In this document: in pieces, positions 50,992 through 61,118 of the stretch | Layout of the letters: every line of letters begins with the position of its first letter | Numbering within the stretch: position 1 is the stretch's first letter | Source: Holophagaceae bacterium | Lineage (GTDB): Bacteria > Acidobacteriota > Holophagae > Holophagales > Holophagaceae | DNA length: 64,000 nucleotides | Assembly: GCA_021286765.1 (NCBI GenBank) | Contig: JAJTBS010000001.1 | Span: forward strand, 1,162,848-1,226,847 | Reading direction: 5' to 3' | Program-made: the position numbers and the translations under genes | The notes under the pieces: generated by a model | Seen by the model: only the letters and a program-made list of their open reading frames with translations | What the model was told of the DNA's origin: nothing | Database searches by the model: none

Positions 50992-52782
50992 TCAGCGCCG
51001 CTTCTGGAACTTGTAGGCGATCTCAGGAGTCCAGCCCTTGATGGGCTTGCCATCGCGGGTCGCCGGGCTGTAGGTGGACTTGTTGGCAGCGTCGATGGCG
51101 GCTTCGTCGTAGCCCCAGGAGCCGGCCACACCCTCGACCACGGAGACTTTCAGGGGCTGTCCCTGCTCGCCCACGAAGACCTTCAGCCGGACGATCCGCT
51201 CCTCGTTGGCTTTGCCCATCTGAACCGCGCGCAAGGGGAAGACCAGGGGGCCCTGGGTGATCACGCGAGCGGGCTCGTTGACGGGAATGGCGGCCGGAGC
51301 CGGCGCGGGGGTCGGAATGGACTGCTTCGGCGCCTCCTGCATGGGCTGGGGCTTGGGGATCTCCGGGGCGGGCGGGGGCGGAAGCGCGGGCTTGGCTTCC
51401 GCGGCCCGCTTCTGCTCGGCCAGCTTCAACTCGTTCTGCCTCTGCTCGGCCAGACGCAGTTCGGCCGCCTTCTGCTGCCGCTCCAGCTCAAGCTTGCGTT
51501 CCTGCGCCTCCTCCAGCTGCTTCTGGATCCGGGCCTTGTCCTCGACGGACTTGGTTTCCGTCAGCTGCTTCTGGAGCTGGACGGTCTTGTCGGTTTCGGC
51601 CTTGGCCTTGGCGTCGAGGTCGGACTTCTGCTGTTCGATCTGCACCTTGAGCAGCTGCAGCTCGGCCAGCTGCTTCTGCATGGCCGGATCCACCTTGGCG
51701 CGGCCGAAGAAGATGTAACCCAGGCCGAGAATCACGACGGCCGCAAGGCCGCCTCCGATGAGCAGGGTGGAGTTCTTTTGGCTGACCTTGGCTTCGTCAT
51801 GGCCGTCGATGTGCTCGACCCGGGTGGCGCCACTCCGCAGGGTCTCGCCGGCGGCCGTGTAGGCCAGGTAGTTGTCGGCCTTCTCCGCCTTCATGGCCGT
51901 GGCATCCCGGTCGTTCTCCTCCCGGAACAGCGTATGCATGAAGAAGGCCATGTTGAAGGTGGTCGGGCTGTACTCCCCGTCGTAGAGGACCCGCTCCAGC
52001 TCTGCGCTGAAGGCTTCCACTGTGGCGAAGGGCTGGCGGCCCAGCAGCAGGCGCCCGAGGAAGGCGCGGATCTCCGCCGGCAGCGGCGCATCCTCCTGGG
52101 CGGCCTTGAGGGTAGCCTGGTCCAGCGCACCCTGGAGATCGCCCCCCACCGGAAGGCGCTCGAAGGTCAGGAGCTCATAGAGCACCGCGCCCAAGGCGAA
52201 GAGATCCTGCTGGAGGGCATCATTCTCCGGGCCCTGCAGGTAAGCGCCGAGCTTGTGCTTGGCTCCAGGGGCCTTGGCCAGCATGCTCCGTGTGAGCGCC
52301 GCGTACGGGGCATCCACAAGCTGGGTGGCGCCCTCGAAGCTGACCCAGACGCTGTGGGGGCTGAGCACCCCGTGGCCAACGCCCTTGGCCTGCATCTGCA
52401 CGATGCCCTGGGCCACGCCCTGGATGACGGTGAGGGCGTGATCCACGCCGAAGGGGATCTGCTCCTGCTTGGCCTTGTCGATGAGCTGGGCGAGGCTGCG
52501 GCCCGGCACGTAATCCCAGGCCACATGCGGGGTCTTGCCGCTCTCGATCCGGTAGCCCAAGCCGAAAATCCGGGCCCCGCCGAGGAGGGGAACCACCCGG
52601 CCCGCCTCGGCCAGACGGGAGTTCATGCCCGCCTGGAACAGCTCTTCCGAGAAGGTCCGGACCAGCACATGACGGTCGAAGCCGCTGCCGGCGATCACGA
52701 CCGCCCGGTGGATGGAACCAAGGGGATCGGAGGCCAGCTCCGATGCCAGCAGGTAGGACCCGAGGCGGGTGTAGGTACCCAT
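50992..52782 (-). CDS. Pseudokinase fused to a TonB-type C-terminal domain
   Basis: A 596-residue membrane protein. Residues 1 to about 280 have the fold pattern of a bacterial Ser/Thr kinase, but the catalytic loop reads HGVLSPHS (137-144) instead of HRDLKPEN, and the metal-binding DFG is VDA (156-158); activity is therefore unlikely. A membrane helix (about 345-366, LIGGGLAAVVILGLGYIFF) follows, then a long Lys/Glu/Gln coiled coil (about 370-465), a Pro-rich spacer (about 468-505), and a TonB C-terminal domain (RIVRLKVFVGEQGQPLKVSV, WGYDEAAIDAANKSTYSPA). The topology suggests a cytoplasmic pseudokinase and periplasmic TonB end. The ATG at 52782 has GGAG at good spacing. No exbB/exbD is adjacent. 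Confidence 0.82.
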   Translation of the reverse strand: MGTYTRLGSYLLASELASDPLGSIHRAVVIAGSGFDRHVLVRTFSEELFQAGMNSRLAEAGRVVPLLGGARIFGLGYRIESGKTPHVAWDYVPGRSLAQLIDKAKQEQIPFGVDHALTVIQGVAQGIVQMQAKGVGHGVLSPHSVWVSFEGATQLVDAPYAALTRSMLAKAPGAKHKLGAYLQGPENDALQQDLFALGAVLYELLTFERLPVGGDLQGALDQATLKAAQEDAPLPAEIRAFLGRLLLGRQPFATVEAFSAELERVLYDGEYSPTTFNMAFFMHTLFREENDRDATAMKAEKADNYLAYTAAGETLRSGATRVEHIDGHDEAKVSQKNSTLLIGGGLAAVVILGLGYIFFGRAKVDPAMQKQLAELQLLKVQIEQQKSDLDAKAKAETDKTVQLQKQLTETKSVEDKARIQKQLEEAQERKLELERQQKAAELRLAEQRQNELKLAEQKRAAEAKPALPPPPAPEIPKPQPMQEAPKQSIPTPAPAPAAIPVNEPARVITQGPLVFPLRAVQMGKANEERIVRLKVFVGEQGQPLKVSVVEGVAGSWGYDEAAIDAANKSTYSPATRDGKPIKGWTPEIAYKFQKRR

Positions 52783-52870
52783 ATCCATCTCCAAAGGAAT
52801 GCTTGGAAAGATAGCCCGAAAGTCGTGTTTCGCCTAGCGCCTTGCCCGCTTGGGCCAGGGGGACTTGTGA

Positions 52871-53538
52871 TCAGGGTCCGGGGGGAATCTCCCACTGGTC
52901 ACCTGCCGCCCGCCAGAGCAGGATCCAGAGGTTGGCAGTGGCATGGACCCCATTGGAGAAAGCCAGCTGCATCTGGGCGAAGGGGAGGGACAGGTCGTCC
53001 CAGGGCCCGATGCGCCGACCCGAGCCCTCATCGAAGTGGTCCCGCAGGCGCCGGTTCCGCTCCAACTTGACTGCCAGCAGCCGCTGCAAGGCCGGACCAG
53101 GCTCCAGGCTGCCCTTGGCCGCCCAGTAAGGCTCCTGGGTCACCAGCAGGTGGGCTTGATGCTCATCGGCATAGGCCTCGAAGCTCTCCCGGAGCGGGCT
53201 CATTCCTGCCACGGCCGAGGGATCCGTCAGCAACTGGACCTGGTGGGCCAGAACGCCCAGGTCGCGGACGATGTCCTCCGGGCGGCGGCGTTCTTCGCTC
53301 AGGCGAAGGACGGTGCGGAACTGGGCCTCCACCTGCGCCACAGTGGGGGGCTGGTCGTTCGCCACACCCCGGGCGCCCTCCAGCAGGGCCTGGGGGTGGG
53401 CCCGCAGCAACACCGCCATGCGGTGGGGCACCAGCCTGATGGCCTTGGCGGTCTGGGCCTCGTGGACCTTGGGAGACCAGCCCCAGAGTGGACTGGAGCC
53501 CAGCAGCCCGAGGCAGAGCAGTGGAAGGGAGCGCTGCC

Positions 53539-53542
<4 letters not shown>
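52871..53542 (-). CDS. Phospholipase C/P1 nuclease-like secreted protein
   Basis: A 223-residue protein with a signal peptide (MRQRSLPLLCLGLLGSSPLW) whose mature start WSPKVHE resembles the zinc-dependent phospholipase C/P1 nuclease fold, where the N-terminal Trp binds zinc. Candidate further ligands are His-27, Asp-63, His-100, Asp-107, His-128 and His-131, plus a His in SNGVHATANLW. The spacing is plausible but not a clean match, so the assignment is tentative. Its ATG overlaps the regulator gene stop as ATGA; the regulator and this protein therefore form one operon. Possible targets are phospholipids or nucleic acids. Confidence 0.65.
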
Positions 53543-54951
<1,409 letters not shown>

Positions 54952-54979
54952 AGCCTTCAGAGTCCCCAGGCCCGGCCCC

Positions 54980-54999
54980 CCTGTCAAGGTTTGGACAGG
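54980..54999. repeat. Inverted repeat between the response regulator gene and comEC
   Basis: CCTGTC (54980-54985) and GACAGG (54994-54999) are inverted copies eight bases apart in the 65-base divergent region. It could bind the response regulator or another protein; a TTGACA hexamer for the minus strand overlaps its left arm. Confidence 0.4.
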
Positions 55000-55016
55000 C
55001 TCGCTAGACTGCTTGG

Positions 55017-57347
55017 ATGCTTTCCAGATCTGGCCTGTGGCAGCGCCTTTCGGGAGCCTCGCTCTGGCCATTGGCCTGGGCCCTGGCCGCCGCCAGCGCG
55101 GTGCCCTGGCTGCTCCCCGAGCGGTGGGATGGCCAGGTGCCCTCCGGCTGGGTGCTGGCTGGGGCGCTGATCTGGCTGGCCACCCTGCCCCTGGCCCGGA
55201 CCCGCCGCTGGGTGGTGGTCCCCCTGTCGCTGGGGCTGGCGGGGCTCACGGCCCTGGGCCTGGCCCGCAGGGCCCAATGGGAGACCGCCCTACCTGTCGG
55301 TTTCCAGGCCCTGGAAGGACGCATATCCGCCCCCTGGATCCTCCAGGGTGAGCGGCTCCGTGGTCAGATCGACCTGACGGCGCCAGAGGCCATGAGGGGC
55401 CTCAGCGTACCCCTGACGATTCCAGGCGAGGGCGAGCAGGCTCCCCCCGAACCCGGCACACCGGTGCGGCTTCGGGCCGAGGTCAGGCCTGTGCAGCCGG
55501 CGCCGATCTTCCTCGCCGAAAGGCCCCTCTGGCGGGCCCGCAGCGACGCCTCGCCACGCCGCATCCACTTGGCCTCCTCGCAGCTGCTGGAGGTCACAGG
55601 CCCTGCCAGGCCCTCCCTGCTCCTTCGTCTGCAGGGCTTCGCCCATCGCCGCTTCGAGGCCCTGCCTCTCGGCCCCACGGCCAAAGATCTCTGGGGCGCC
55701 CTCGCCCTGGGCATCCCACCGGCGGACGAGACCCACTTCAGCGTCTTCGCCGAGAGCGGCACGATCCACATCCTGGTGGTCTCGGGCCTGCAGGTGACCC
55801 TGGTCATGGCCGCCATCGAGGCCCTGCTGCGCCGGCTGCGCCTGCGGGGCGCCACCTTGGGGACCATCGCTGCGGGTCTGCTGTACGCAGCGCTGGTGGG
55901 GTTTTCCGCCCCGGTGTGGCGCGGCCTCTTCATGGGCGTGGCCTGGGCCATCGGCCGCAGCAGCGGCTGGAAGCTGCCCCCCGTAGCCGGTCTGCACGGG
56001 GCCCTTCTCCTCTGGCTGCTGGGACATCCCGCGGCGGGCGCGGAGCCGGGCTTCCTGCTGGCCTGGTGGGCCCTGCTGGGCCTGCTCTGGGGGGCGGAGC
56101 CCCTGGCGGGCCTGCTGTCGCCCCTGTTGGGCCGGCTGGCCCTGCCCTTCGCGCGCCTGGCAGCCCCCTGGCTGTCCACGATGCCCCTGCTGGCCCTGCT
56201 GCACGGCGGCGCGCCCTGGTGGGGCATCCTCGCCAATCTGCTGGTGCTGCCCCTGGTGGCCTTCCTTACGCCCCTCTGCCTGGCGCTGATCCTGGTGCCC
56301 CTGCCCGGCCTCACCGAAGGCGCGGGGGCCGTCCTGACCTGGATGGGGGATCGCCTCGTGCCTGCCCTGACCGGCATCGCGCCCCTGGCCACCGGCATCC
56401 TCTGGCCCTGGCTGCTGCTGGTCCTGGGCTGGCTGCCCCTGGCCCACCTCCAGGGACGGCTCAAGCGGACCCGCGCCCTGGCTCTCGGCCTCGTCGGACT
56501 CTCTGCGGGGCTCCTCGCCTTCCGCGGGACCGGCCGCGCCCCGGACACCCTCTCGCTGGAATCCGTGGACATCGGCCAGGGCGACGCCCTGCTCGTGCGG
56601 GTCCCCGGCGGCGACGCCACGCTGGTCGACACGGGTCCGGGCCCCTGGACCGGGCGCCGTCTGGCCCGCGTGCTGAGTCGGCGCGGCGTGCGCGAGCCCC
56701 TGCACCTGGTGCTGACCCACGCCCACGGCGATCATGCGGGTGGCTGGGCCACCCTGGCTCGGCTATGGCCCATCGTCACCACCTCGGTCCCGGTCACGTC
56801 GGAGGAGGAAGACCCCTGGGCGGCCTTCCGTCCCATCCCGGGATCACCTCCTGCAGGACTGCTGCGGGGCGATGCCTGGACCCGGGGCGAGGCAGCCTTC
56901 AGCGTGCGCTGGCCCATCCGCCCCTTCGCCCTGCCGGATGCCAACATGGTCTCTGCCGTGCTGCGGGTCAACTGGCGCGACCGCGAGCTGTGGCTCATGG
57001 GCGATGCCCTGGCCATCCAGGAGCGGGATCTGCTTGACCTTGGGGATCCGGGTTCTTTCGCTCACCGCCTCCTGAAGGCTGGGCACCATGGCAGCCGCAA
57101 CGCCACCGAGCCAGCCTGGGTGGCGGCCCTGAATCCAGAAGTGGTCATCATCCCCGCCGGGCTGCGCAACCGCTTCGAGCATCCACATCCCGAAACGCTC
57201 GAAACGATCCGGCGTCAGGGCCTGACGCCCTGGGTGACAGGACCCGCCTGCGGGGTTCGTGTCGCGGCGGCGGGCGGTGGCTGGCGCATCGAAACGGGTG
57301 AGGGCCTCCGGGAATTCACGCCCCTGCGAAAAACCCCGTCGCCCTGA
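55017..57347 (+). CDS. comEC: ComEC/Rec2 competence membrane protein
   Basis: A 776-residue inner-membrane protein forming the DNA uptake channel in natural transformation. It has the standard layout: hydrophobic N-terminal region, an OB-like DUF4131 segment, the competence domain (about 205-480, with ALALGIPPADETHFSVFAES, then SGTIHILVVSGLQVTLVMA), and a C-terminal metallo-beta-lactamase domain from about residue 500. The metal motif is THAHGDHAGG (from 567), with a later GHHGSRNATE also typical. The product is complete. The ATG lies 65 bases from the divergent regulator. Its 3' end overlaps the next gene on the opposite strand by 32 bases. Confidence 0.92.
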   Translation: MLSRSGLWQRLSGASLWPLAWALAAASAVPWLLPERWDGQVPSGWVLAGALIWLATLPLARTRRWVVVPLSLGLAGLTALGLARRAQWETALPVGFQALEGRISAPWILQGERLRGQIDLTAPEAMRGLSVPLTIPGEGEQAPPEPGTPVRLRAEVRPVQPAPIFLAERPLWRARSDASPRRIHLASSQLLEVTGPARPSLLLRLQGFAHRRFEALPLGPTAKDLWGALALGIPPADETHFSVFAESGTIHILVVSGLQVTLVMAAIEALLRRLRLRGATLGTIAAGLLYAALVGFSAPVWRGLFMGVAWAIGRSSGWKLPPVAGLHGALLLWLLGHPAAGAEPGFLLAWWALLGLLWGAEPLAGLLSPLLGRLALPFARLAAPWLSTMPLLALLHGGAPWWGILANLLVLPLVAFLTPLCLALILVPLPGLTEGAGAVLTWMGDRLVPALTGIAPLATGILWPWLLLVLGWLPLAHLQGRLKRTRALALGLVGLSAGLLAFRGTGRAPDTLSLESVDIGQGDALLVRVPGGDATLVDTGPGPWTGRRLARVLSRRGVREPLHLVLTHAHGDHAGGWATLARLWPIVTTSVPVTSEEEDPWAAFRPIPGSPPAGLLRGDAWTRGEAAFSVRWPIRPFALPDANMVSAVLRVNWRDRELWLMGDALAIQERDLLDLGDPGSFAHRLLKAGHHGSRNATEPAWVAALNPEVVIIPAGLRNRFEHPHPETLETIRRQGLTPWVTGPACGVRVAAAGGGWRIETGEGLREFTPLRKTPSP

Positions 57348-57897
57348 GCCGCTCCACCAGCAAGCGGCTGCCTTCCGCGTGGTTGGCCGTCCACTGGGCC
57401 TGAGCCTCCGGTCCCACGTCATTCACCACCACCAGGGCCGCGCCGCAGGGCATTCCGGCCAGCCGGCAGGCCTCGAACACCCCCGTGAGTTCCAGATGTT
57501 CCACCGGAGCCAGCGCGGCCAGCAGGGCGGCGCCTTCCTTGGTGCAGGTGATGGCGGGCGGCACGGCCACGGCATGCCCCGGGAGGGCGCCTGGCAGAGA
57601 GGCAATCCAGCGACGGCGCTCGATGCCCGGGCGGTAGGCGCCGCCACGGACCTCCTCCACGGAGGTGGCGATGGCTTCGGTGGCCCACAGGCAGTCGAAC
57701 AGGGACAGGCGCTGGTCGTAGCGCCCGCAGGTCCCCAGGAACACCACGGCCTCGGGCCAGCGGTCCACCACCAGGGCAGACGTCGCGGCGGCCGCGCTGA
57801 CCGCGCCGACCCCCACCGTGGCGATCTCCCAACCAGCTGGCGGGTCGCCCGCGAGGGGACCCAGTTCGGGGGCGAAAGCGGACAGCAGGAGGCGCAT
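57316..57897 (-). CDS. Nucleoside phosphorylase/nucleosidase family protein (possibly MqnB)
   Basis: A 193-residue protein of the PNP/UDP phosphorylase-1 fold. VGVGAVSAAAATSALVVDRW and VVFLGTCGRYDQRLSLFDCL are the N-terminal strand and helix pattern, and HLELTGVFEACRLAGMPCGA with LVVVNDVGPEAQAQWTANH the C-terminal active-site region. The best guess is a nucleosidase such as futalosine hydrolase (MqnB) of the futalosine menaquinone route, but methylthioadenosine-type enzymes are possible. It is short for the family. It overlaps comEC by 32 bases at its 3' end and precedes the methyltransferase gene on the same strand. Confidence 0.68.
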   Translation of the reverse strand: MRLLLSAFAPELGPLAGDPPAGWEIATVGVGAVSAAAATSALVVDRWPEAVVFLGTCGRYDQRLSLFDCLWATEAIATSVEEVRGGAYRPGIERRRWIASLPGALPGHAVAVPPAITCTKEGAALLAALAPVEHLELTGVFEACRLAGMPCGAALVVVNDVGPEAQAQWTANHAEGSRLLVERLRATGFFAGA

Positions 57898-57906
57898 GGC
57901 CTGATT

Positions 57907-58764
57907 CTACAGATGATCCAGGGCCCAGGCCGCCACGGGGATCGAGAGTCCGTTGCCCAGCAGCCGGTAGCGGGCCTCCAGGGGGAGCCCCTCGGGAAAC
58001 TGGAACCCCTCCGGCAGGCCCAGCAGCCGCGCCACCTCGGTGGGCGAGAAACGGCGCACGCCTCGCTCCGTCTTCAGAAAGGAGCCGCTGCCTACGAAGC
58101 GCCGGCCGTAGCCCCCGATGAAGCAGGCGCTGCGGCGGTCCCCAGCTTCCACCAGATCCAGGCCCTGGTGGTGCCGGATCTCCTGCGGGGCTCGCAGGTA
58201 CAACGCCTCCTCCTCCACCGCATCCAGAAACGCTGCGATGGGTTGGGGTTGGGGCTGGGGTGGCGGCAGGGCCTTCAGGGGCTTCCGCGATGCCACGATG
58301 AAGACGCGGGGACGCTGGTTGGGCAGACCGAAGTGGCTGGAGCAGGCCTGAAGGTCCAGCTGATGCAGGCCGTGGGCGCGGATCCGCTCGGATAGCAGCG
58401 CGTGGGCATCCGAGCCCAGGAAACCCGCCACGTTCTCGAGCACCAGGTGATCAGGTGGAGCCTGGCGGAAGATCTCCATGAGGTGGAGGAAGGCCCCGGA
58501 GCGACGGTCCTCCAGGCCCTGGTGGTTCCCCATGCGGCAGAAGGGCTGGCAGGGAGGGCTCATGAGCCAGGTGTCAGCCCTGTGGGCCGCCAGCTCTGCC
58601 AGGGGTACGGTGGCCAGCTCCCGGGCCTTGGGGACTTCGCCATGGTTGAGGGCGTAGGTGGCGTTGGCCGCCTCGTGGATATCGTAGGCGGCCGAGACCC
58701 TGCCCCGATCCCGGAGGGCAATGCGCCAGCCGCCCAGACCCGAGAAGAGTTCCAGAACGCGCAT
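57907..58764 (-). CDS. Dnmt2-type tRNA (cytosine-5) methyltransferase
   Basis: A 285-residue cytosine-C5 methyltransferase. The AdoMet motif is LELFSGLGGWRIAL, the catalytic Cys-72 is in SPPCQPFCRMG, and LENVAGF is motif VI. It is Dnmt2-like rather than an ordinary restriction-type enzyme: FCRMGNHQGLEDRRSGAFLH, SSHFGLPNQRPRVFIVA, and especially CFIGGYGRRFVGSGSFL (214-230), corresponding to the Dnmt2 CFT motif, and YRLLGNGLSIPVAAWAL. Dnmt2 methylates C38 in tRNA anticodon loops. There is no restriction endonuclease beside it. Its ATG overlaps the preceding gene as TAATG. The third CFT residue is Ile here. Confidence 0.82.
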   Translation of the reverse strand: MRVLELFSGLGGWRIALRDRGRVSAAYDIHEAANATYALNHGEVPKARELATVPLAELAAHRADTWLMSPPCQPFCRMGNHQGLEDRRSGAFLHLMEIFRQAPPDHLVLENVAGFLGSDAHALLSERIRAHGLHQLDLQACSSHFGLPNQRPRVFIVASRKPLKALPPPQPQPQPIAAFLDAVEEEALYLRAPQEIRHHQGLDLVEAGDRRSACFIGGYGRRFVGSGSFLKTERGVRRFSPTEVARLLGLPEGFQFPEGLPLEARYRLLGNGLSIPVAAWALDHL

Positions 58765-59375
58765 TACCCGCAGCCGCCGCAGCCCCCTCCACAGGCGGCC
58801 GGCGCCAGGGTGGTGCCCTTGCCCATGGTGCGCCCCTCCAGGAACAGTCCCGCCGCCATCGTGAGGCCGGCCGAAGCGTCCGCCCAGGGGAACCAATGGC
58901 CCAGGAGGCTCGCCACCAGCAGCAGGACCGCGAGCGAGAACAGGGTGCGGGTCCGTTTGGCGTCCAGGGCCAGGGCCGGGTGGAGGCCCGCTGTCGGGAG
59001 CTTCGAGCGCCAGAGGAAGGCCAGGCCGCCCACGGCAAGGACCATCAGCCCCAAGGGAACCCAACTGGTCCGAGGCGCACGTTCGCCCAGCAAGGCGGAG
59101 ATGGCGGCCATGGCCATCCCCAGTGCCAGGAGGCGAAGGAGAAAGCTGACGCTCCGGAGCGTAAGGCGTTCCCGCTCCAAACCGCTGTTGCCCAGGCCAG
59201 CCAGAATGCGCTGGCGCAGGCTCAGGGCTGGCGGCACTTGCAGGAGACAGGCGGCGCCGAAGCCCCAAAGCGTGACGGCACCTTCGGTGGCACCCAGCCA
59301 CAGGGCACCCCCGCCCAGGAACACGCAGGACAGGGCGGTCAGGAACACCAGCCGGGGCGCGCTGGAAGTGGTCAT
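58764..59375 (-). CDS. Membrane protein with Cys-rich C-terminus, CDF-like
   Basis: A 203-residue protein with five to six hydrophobic segments. The region LHPALALDAKRTRTLFSLAV followed by WADASAGLTMAAGLFLEGR recalls the last two membrane helices of cation diffusion facilitators, but the metal-binding HxxxD ligands are absent. The C-terminus is a striking Cys-Gly cluster (APAACGGGCGGCG) that could bind metal. The function is unknown. Its start overlaps the ettA stop as ATGA and its stop overlaps the methyltransferase start as TAATG, so the three genes are translationally coupled. Confidence 0.7.
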   Translation of the reverse strand: MTTSSAPRLVFLTALSCVFLGGGALWLGATEGAVTLWGFGAACLLQVPPALSLRQRILAGLGNSGLERERLTLRSVSFLLRLLALGMAMAAISALLGERAPRTSWVPLGLMVLAVGGLAFLWRSKLPTAGLHPALALDAKRTRTLFSLAVLLLVASLLGHWFPWADASAGLTMAAGLFLEGRTMGKGTTLAPAACGGGCGGCG

Positions 59376-61057
59376 CGCGTCAGCTTGCGGTACTTGATGC
59401 GGTGCGGATCGAAGGGCTTCAACCCCAGCACGTCCTTGCGGTACTCCTCGTACTGGCTGTAATTGCCATCAAAGAACTGCACCTGGGAGTCGCCCTCGAA
59501 GGCCAGGATATGGGTGGCCAGACGATCCAGAAACCAGCGGTCGTGGCTCACCAGGACGGCGCTGCCCGCGAAGGATTCGATGGCCTCCTCCAGCGCCCGC
59601 ATGGTGTTCACATCCAGGTCATTGGTGGGCTCGTCGAAGAAGAGCAGGTTGGCTTCGCTCTTCAGAGTGAGTGCCAGGTTGAGCCGGTTCTGCTGGCCGC
59701 CGCTCAGCTCGGAGATCTTCTTCTGCTGGGAGTCGCCGCTGAATCCGAAGCGGCTCAGCCAGGCGCGCGCATTGATGAGCTTGCCGCCCAGCTCGATCTG
59801 CTCGTAGCCCCCCGAGACAGCCTCGAACACGTTCTTCTCCAGGTTGAGGTTGGCCCGGAGCTGATCCACATAGGCCATGCGCACCGTCTCGCCGAGACGG
59901 ATCGTGCCGGCATCCGGTTGCTCCTGCCCCGTCAGCAGGCGAAGCAGGGTGGACTTGCCGGCGCCATTGGGGCCGATGACGCCCAGAATGCCCGCGCGGG
60001 GAATGGCAAAGCTCAGGTTCTCAAAGAGCACCTTGTCACCGTAGGCCTTGGAGACCCCATTCAGTTCCGCCACGAGATCGCCCAGACGGGGGCCGCTGGG
60101 GATGTAGATCTCCAGCTCCTGCTCCTTCTGCCGGCCTTCCTCACCGGCCAGCCGCTCGTAGTTGGCAATGCGGTCCTTGCTCTTGGCGTGCTGCCCCCTG
60201 GGCGACATGCGGATCCACTCCAACTCGCGCTCCAGGGTCTTCTGACGCTTCTGGTCGGACTTCTCCTCGCGGGCCAGGCGATTCTGCTTCTGCTCCAACC
60301 AGCTGGAGTAGTTGCCCTTCCAGGGGATGCCTTCGCCACGGTCCAGTTCGAGGATCCACTCGGCCACATGATCCAGAAAGTAGCGGTCGTGGGTGACGGC
60401 GATGACGGTGCCAGCGTAGTCCTGCAGGTGCTTCTCCAGCCAGGCCACGGTTTCGGCATCGAGGTGATTGGTGGGTTCGTCCAGCAGCAGGATGTCGGGC
60501 TTCTGCAGCAGGAGGCGGCAAAGGGCCACGCGGCGGCGCTCGCCGCCAGAGAGCACGCTGATCTTGGTGTCGGGGTCCGGGCACCGGAGGGCATCCATGG
60601 CCTGCTCCAGCCGCGAATCCAGGTCCCAGCAGTCGTGGGCGTCGATCTTCTCCTGCAGCTCGCCCTGCTTGGCCAGCAGCACGTCCATGTCGGCGTCGGG
60701 ATCGGCGAACTGGTCGCTGATGGCGTTGTAGTCCTTCAACCAGCCCACCTGCTCAGCGGCGCCTTCCTCCACGATCTCACGCACGGTCTTGCCGGGATCG
60801 AGCTGCGGTTCCTGGTCCAGGATGCCGGTGGTGTAGCCCTTGCTGAGCACGGCCTCGCCGTTGAAGTCGTGGTCGACGCCGGCCATGATCCGCAGCACGG
60901 TGCTCTTGCCGGATCCGTTGAGGCCCAGCACGCCGATCTTGGCGCCGTAGAAGTAGCTGAGGGAGATGTCTTTGATGACGGGTTTGTTGTTGTAGATCTT
61001 GCTGACCCGCATCATGGAATAGATGATCTCGGGCTGGTCGCTCTGAACTTTGGCCAT
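59372..61057 (-). CDS. ettA: Energy-dependent translational throttle protein EttA
   Basis: EttA is an ABC-F ATPase that binds the ribosomal E site and gates entry into elongation according to ATP/ADP. The 561-residue product has two nucleotide-binding domains: Walker A LGLNGSGKST and GPNGAGKST, signatures LSGGERRRVAL and LSGGQQNRLNLAL, and Walker B LLLDEPTNHLD and LFFDEPTNDLD. The linker between the domains is rich in charged helix, as in the family. Start ATG 61057 yields MAKVQSDQ; an in-frame TTG lies 15 bases further out. It is the first gene of the ettA-membrane protein-methyltransferase unit. Confidence 0.95.
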   Translation of the reverse strand: MAKVQSDQPEIIYSMMRVSKIYNNKPVIKDISLSYFYGAKIGVLGLNGSGKSTVLRIMAGVDHDFNGEAVLSKGYTTGILDQEPQLDPGKTVREIVEEGAAEQVGWLKDYNAISDQFADPDADMDVLLAKQGELQEKIDAHDCWDLDSRLEQAMDALRCPDPDTKISVLSGGERRRVALCRLLLQKPDILLLDEPTNHLDAETVAWLEKHLQDYAGTVIAVTHDRYFLDHVAEWILELDRGEGIPWKGNYSSWLEQKQNRLAREEKSDQKRQKTLERELEWIRMSPRGQHAKSKDRIANYERLAGEEGRQKEQELEIYIPSGPRLGDLVAELNGVSKAYGDKVLFENLSFAIPRAGILGVIGPNGAGKSTLLRLLTGQEQPDAGTIRLGETVRMAYVDQLRANLNLEKNVFEAVSGGYEQIELGGKLINARAWLSRFGFSGDSQQKKISELSGGQQNRLNLALTLKSEANLLFFDEPTNDLDVNTMRALEEAIESFAGSAVLVSHDRWFLDRLATHILAFEGDSQVQFFDGNYSQYEEYRKDVLGLKPFDPHRIKYRKLTR

Positions 61058-61070
61058 GGCTGCTTCCGAC

Positions 61071-61096
61071 AAAAAGGCCGCGCGGGGCGCGGCCTT
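61071..61096 (-). terminator. Rho-independent terminator of ppdK
   Basis: A perfect 10-bp stem (61074-61083 with 61087-61096) closes a three-base loop, and on the minus strand it is followed by five T residues. It lies just after the ppdK stop and upstream of ettA. Confidence 0.85.
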
Positions 61097-61118
61097 AACA
61101 GGATACCGGGTCGACCCC

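Noticed and set aside
50992..52782. Active Ser/Thr protein kinase
   Set aside because: The HRD and DFG motifs and the catalytic-loop Lys are replaced, so a functional kinase is not supported.
55017..57897. Frameshift in comEC because the next gene overlaps it
   Set aside because: The metallo-beta-lactamase domain is complete before the overlap, and the 32-base overlap is convergent, so both reading frames can be genuine.
57907..58764. Restriction-modification methyltransferase
   Set aside because: No endonuclease or specificity gene is adjacent, and the target-recognition region has the Dnmt2 pattern.
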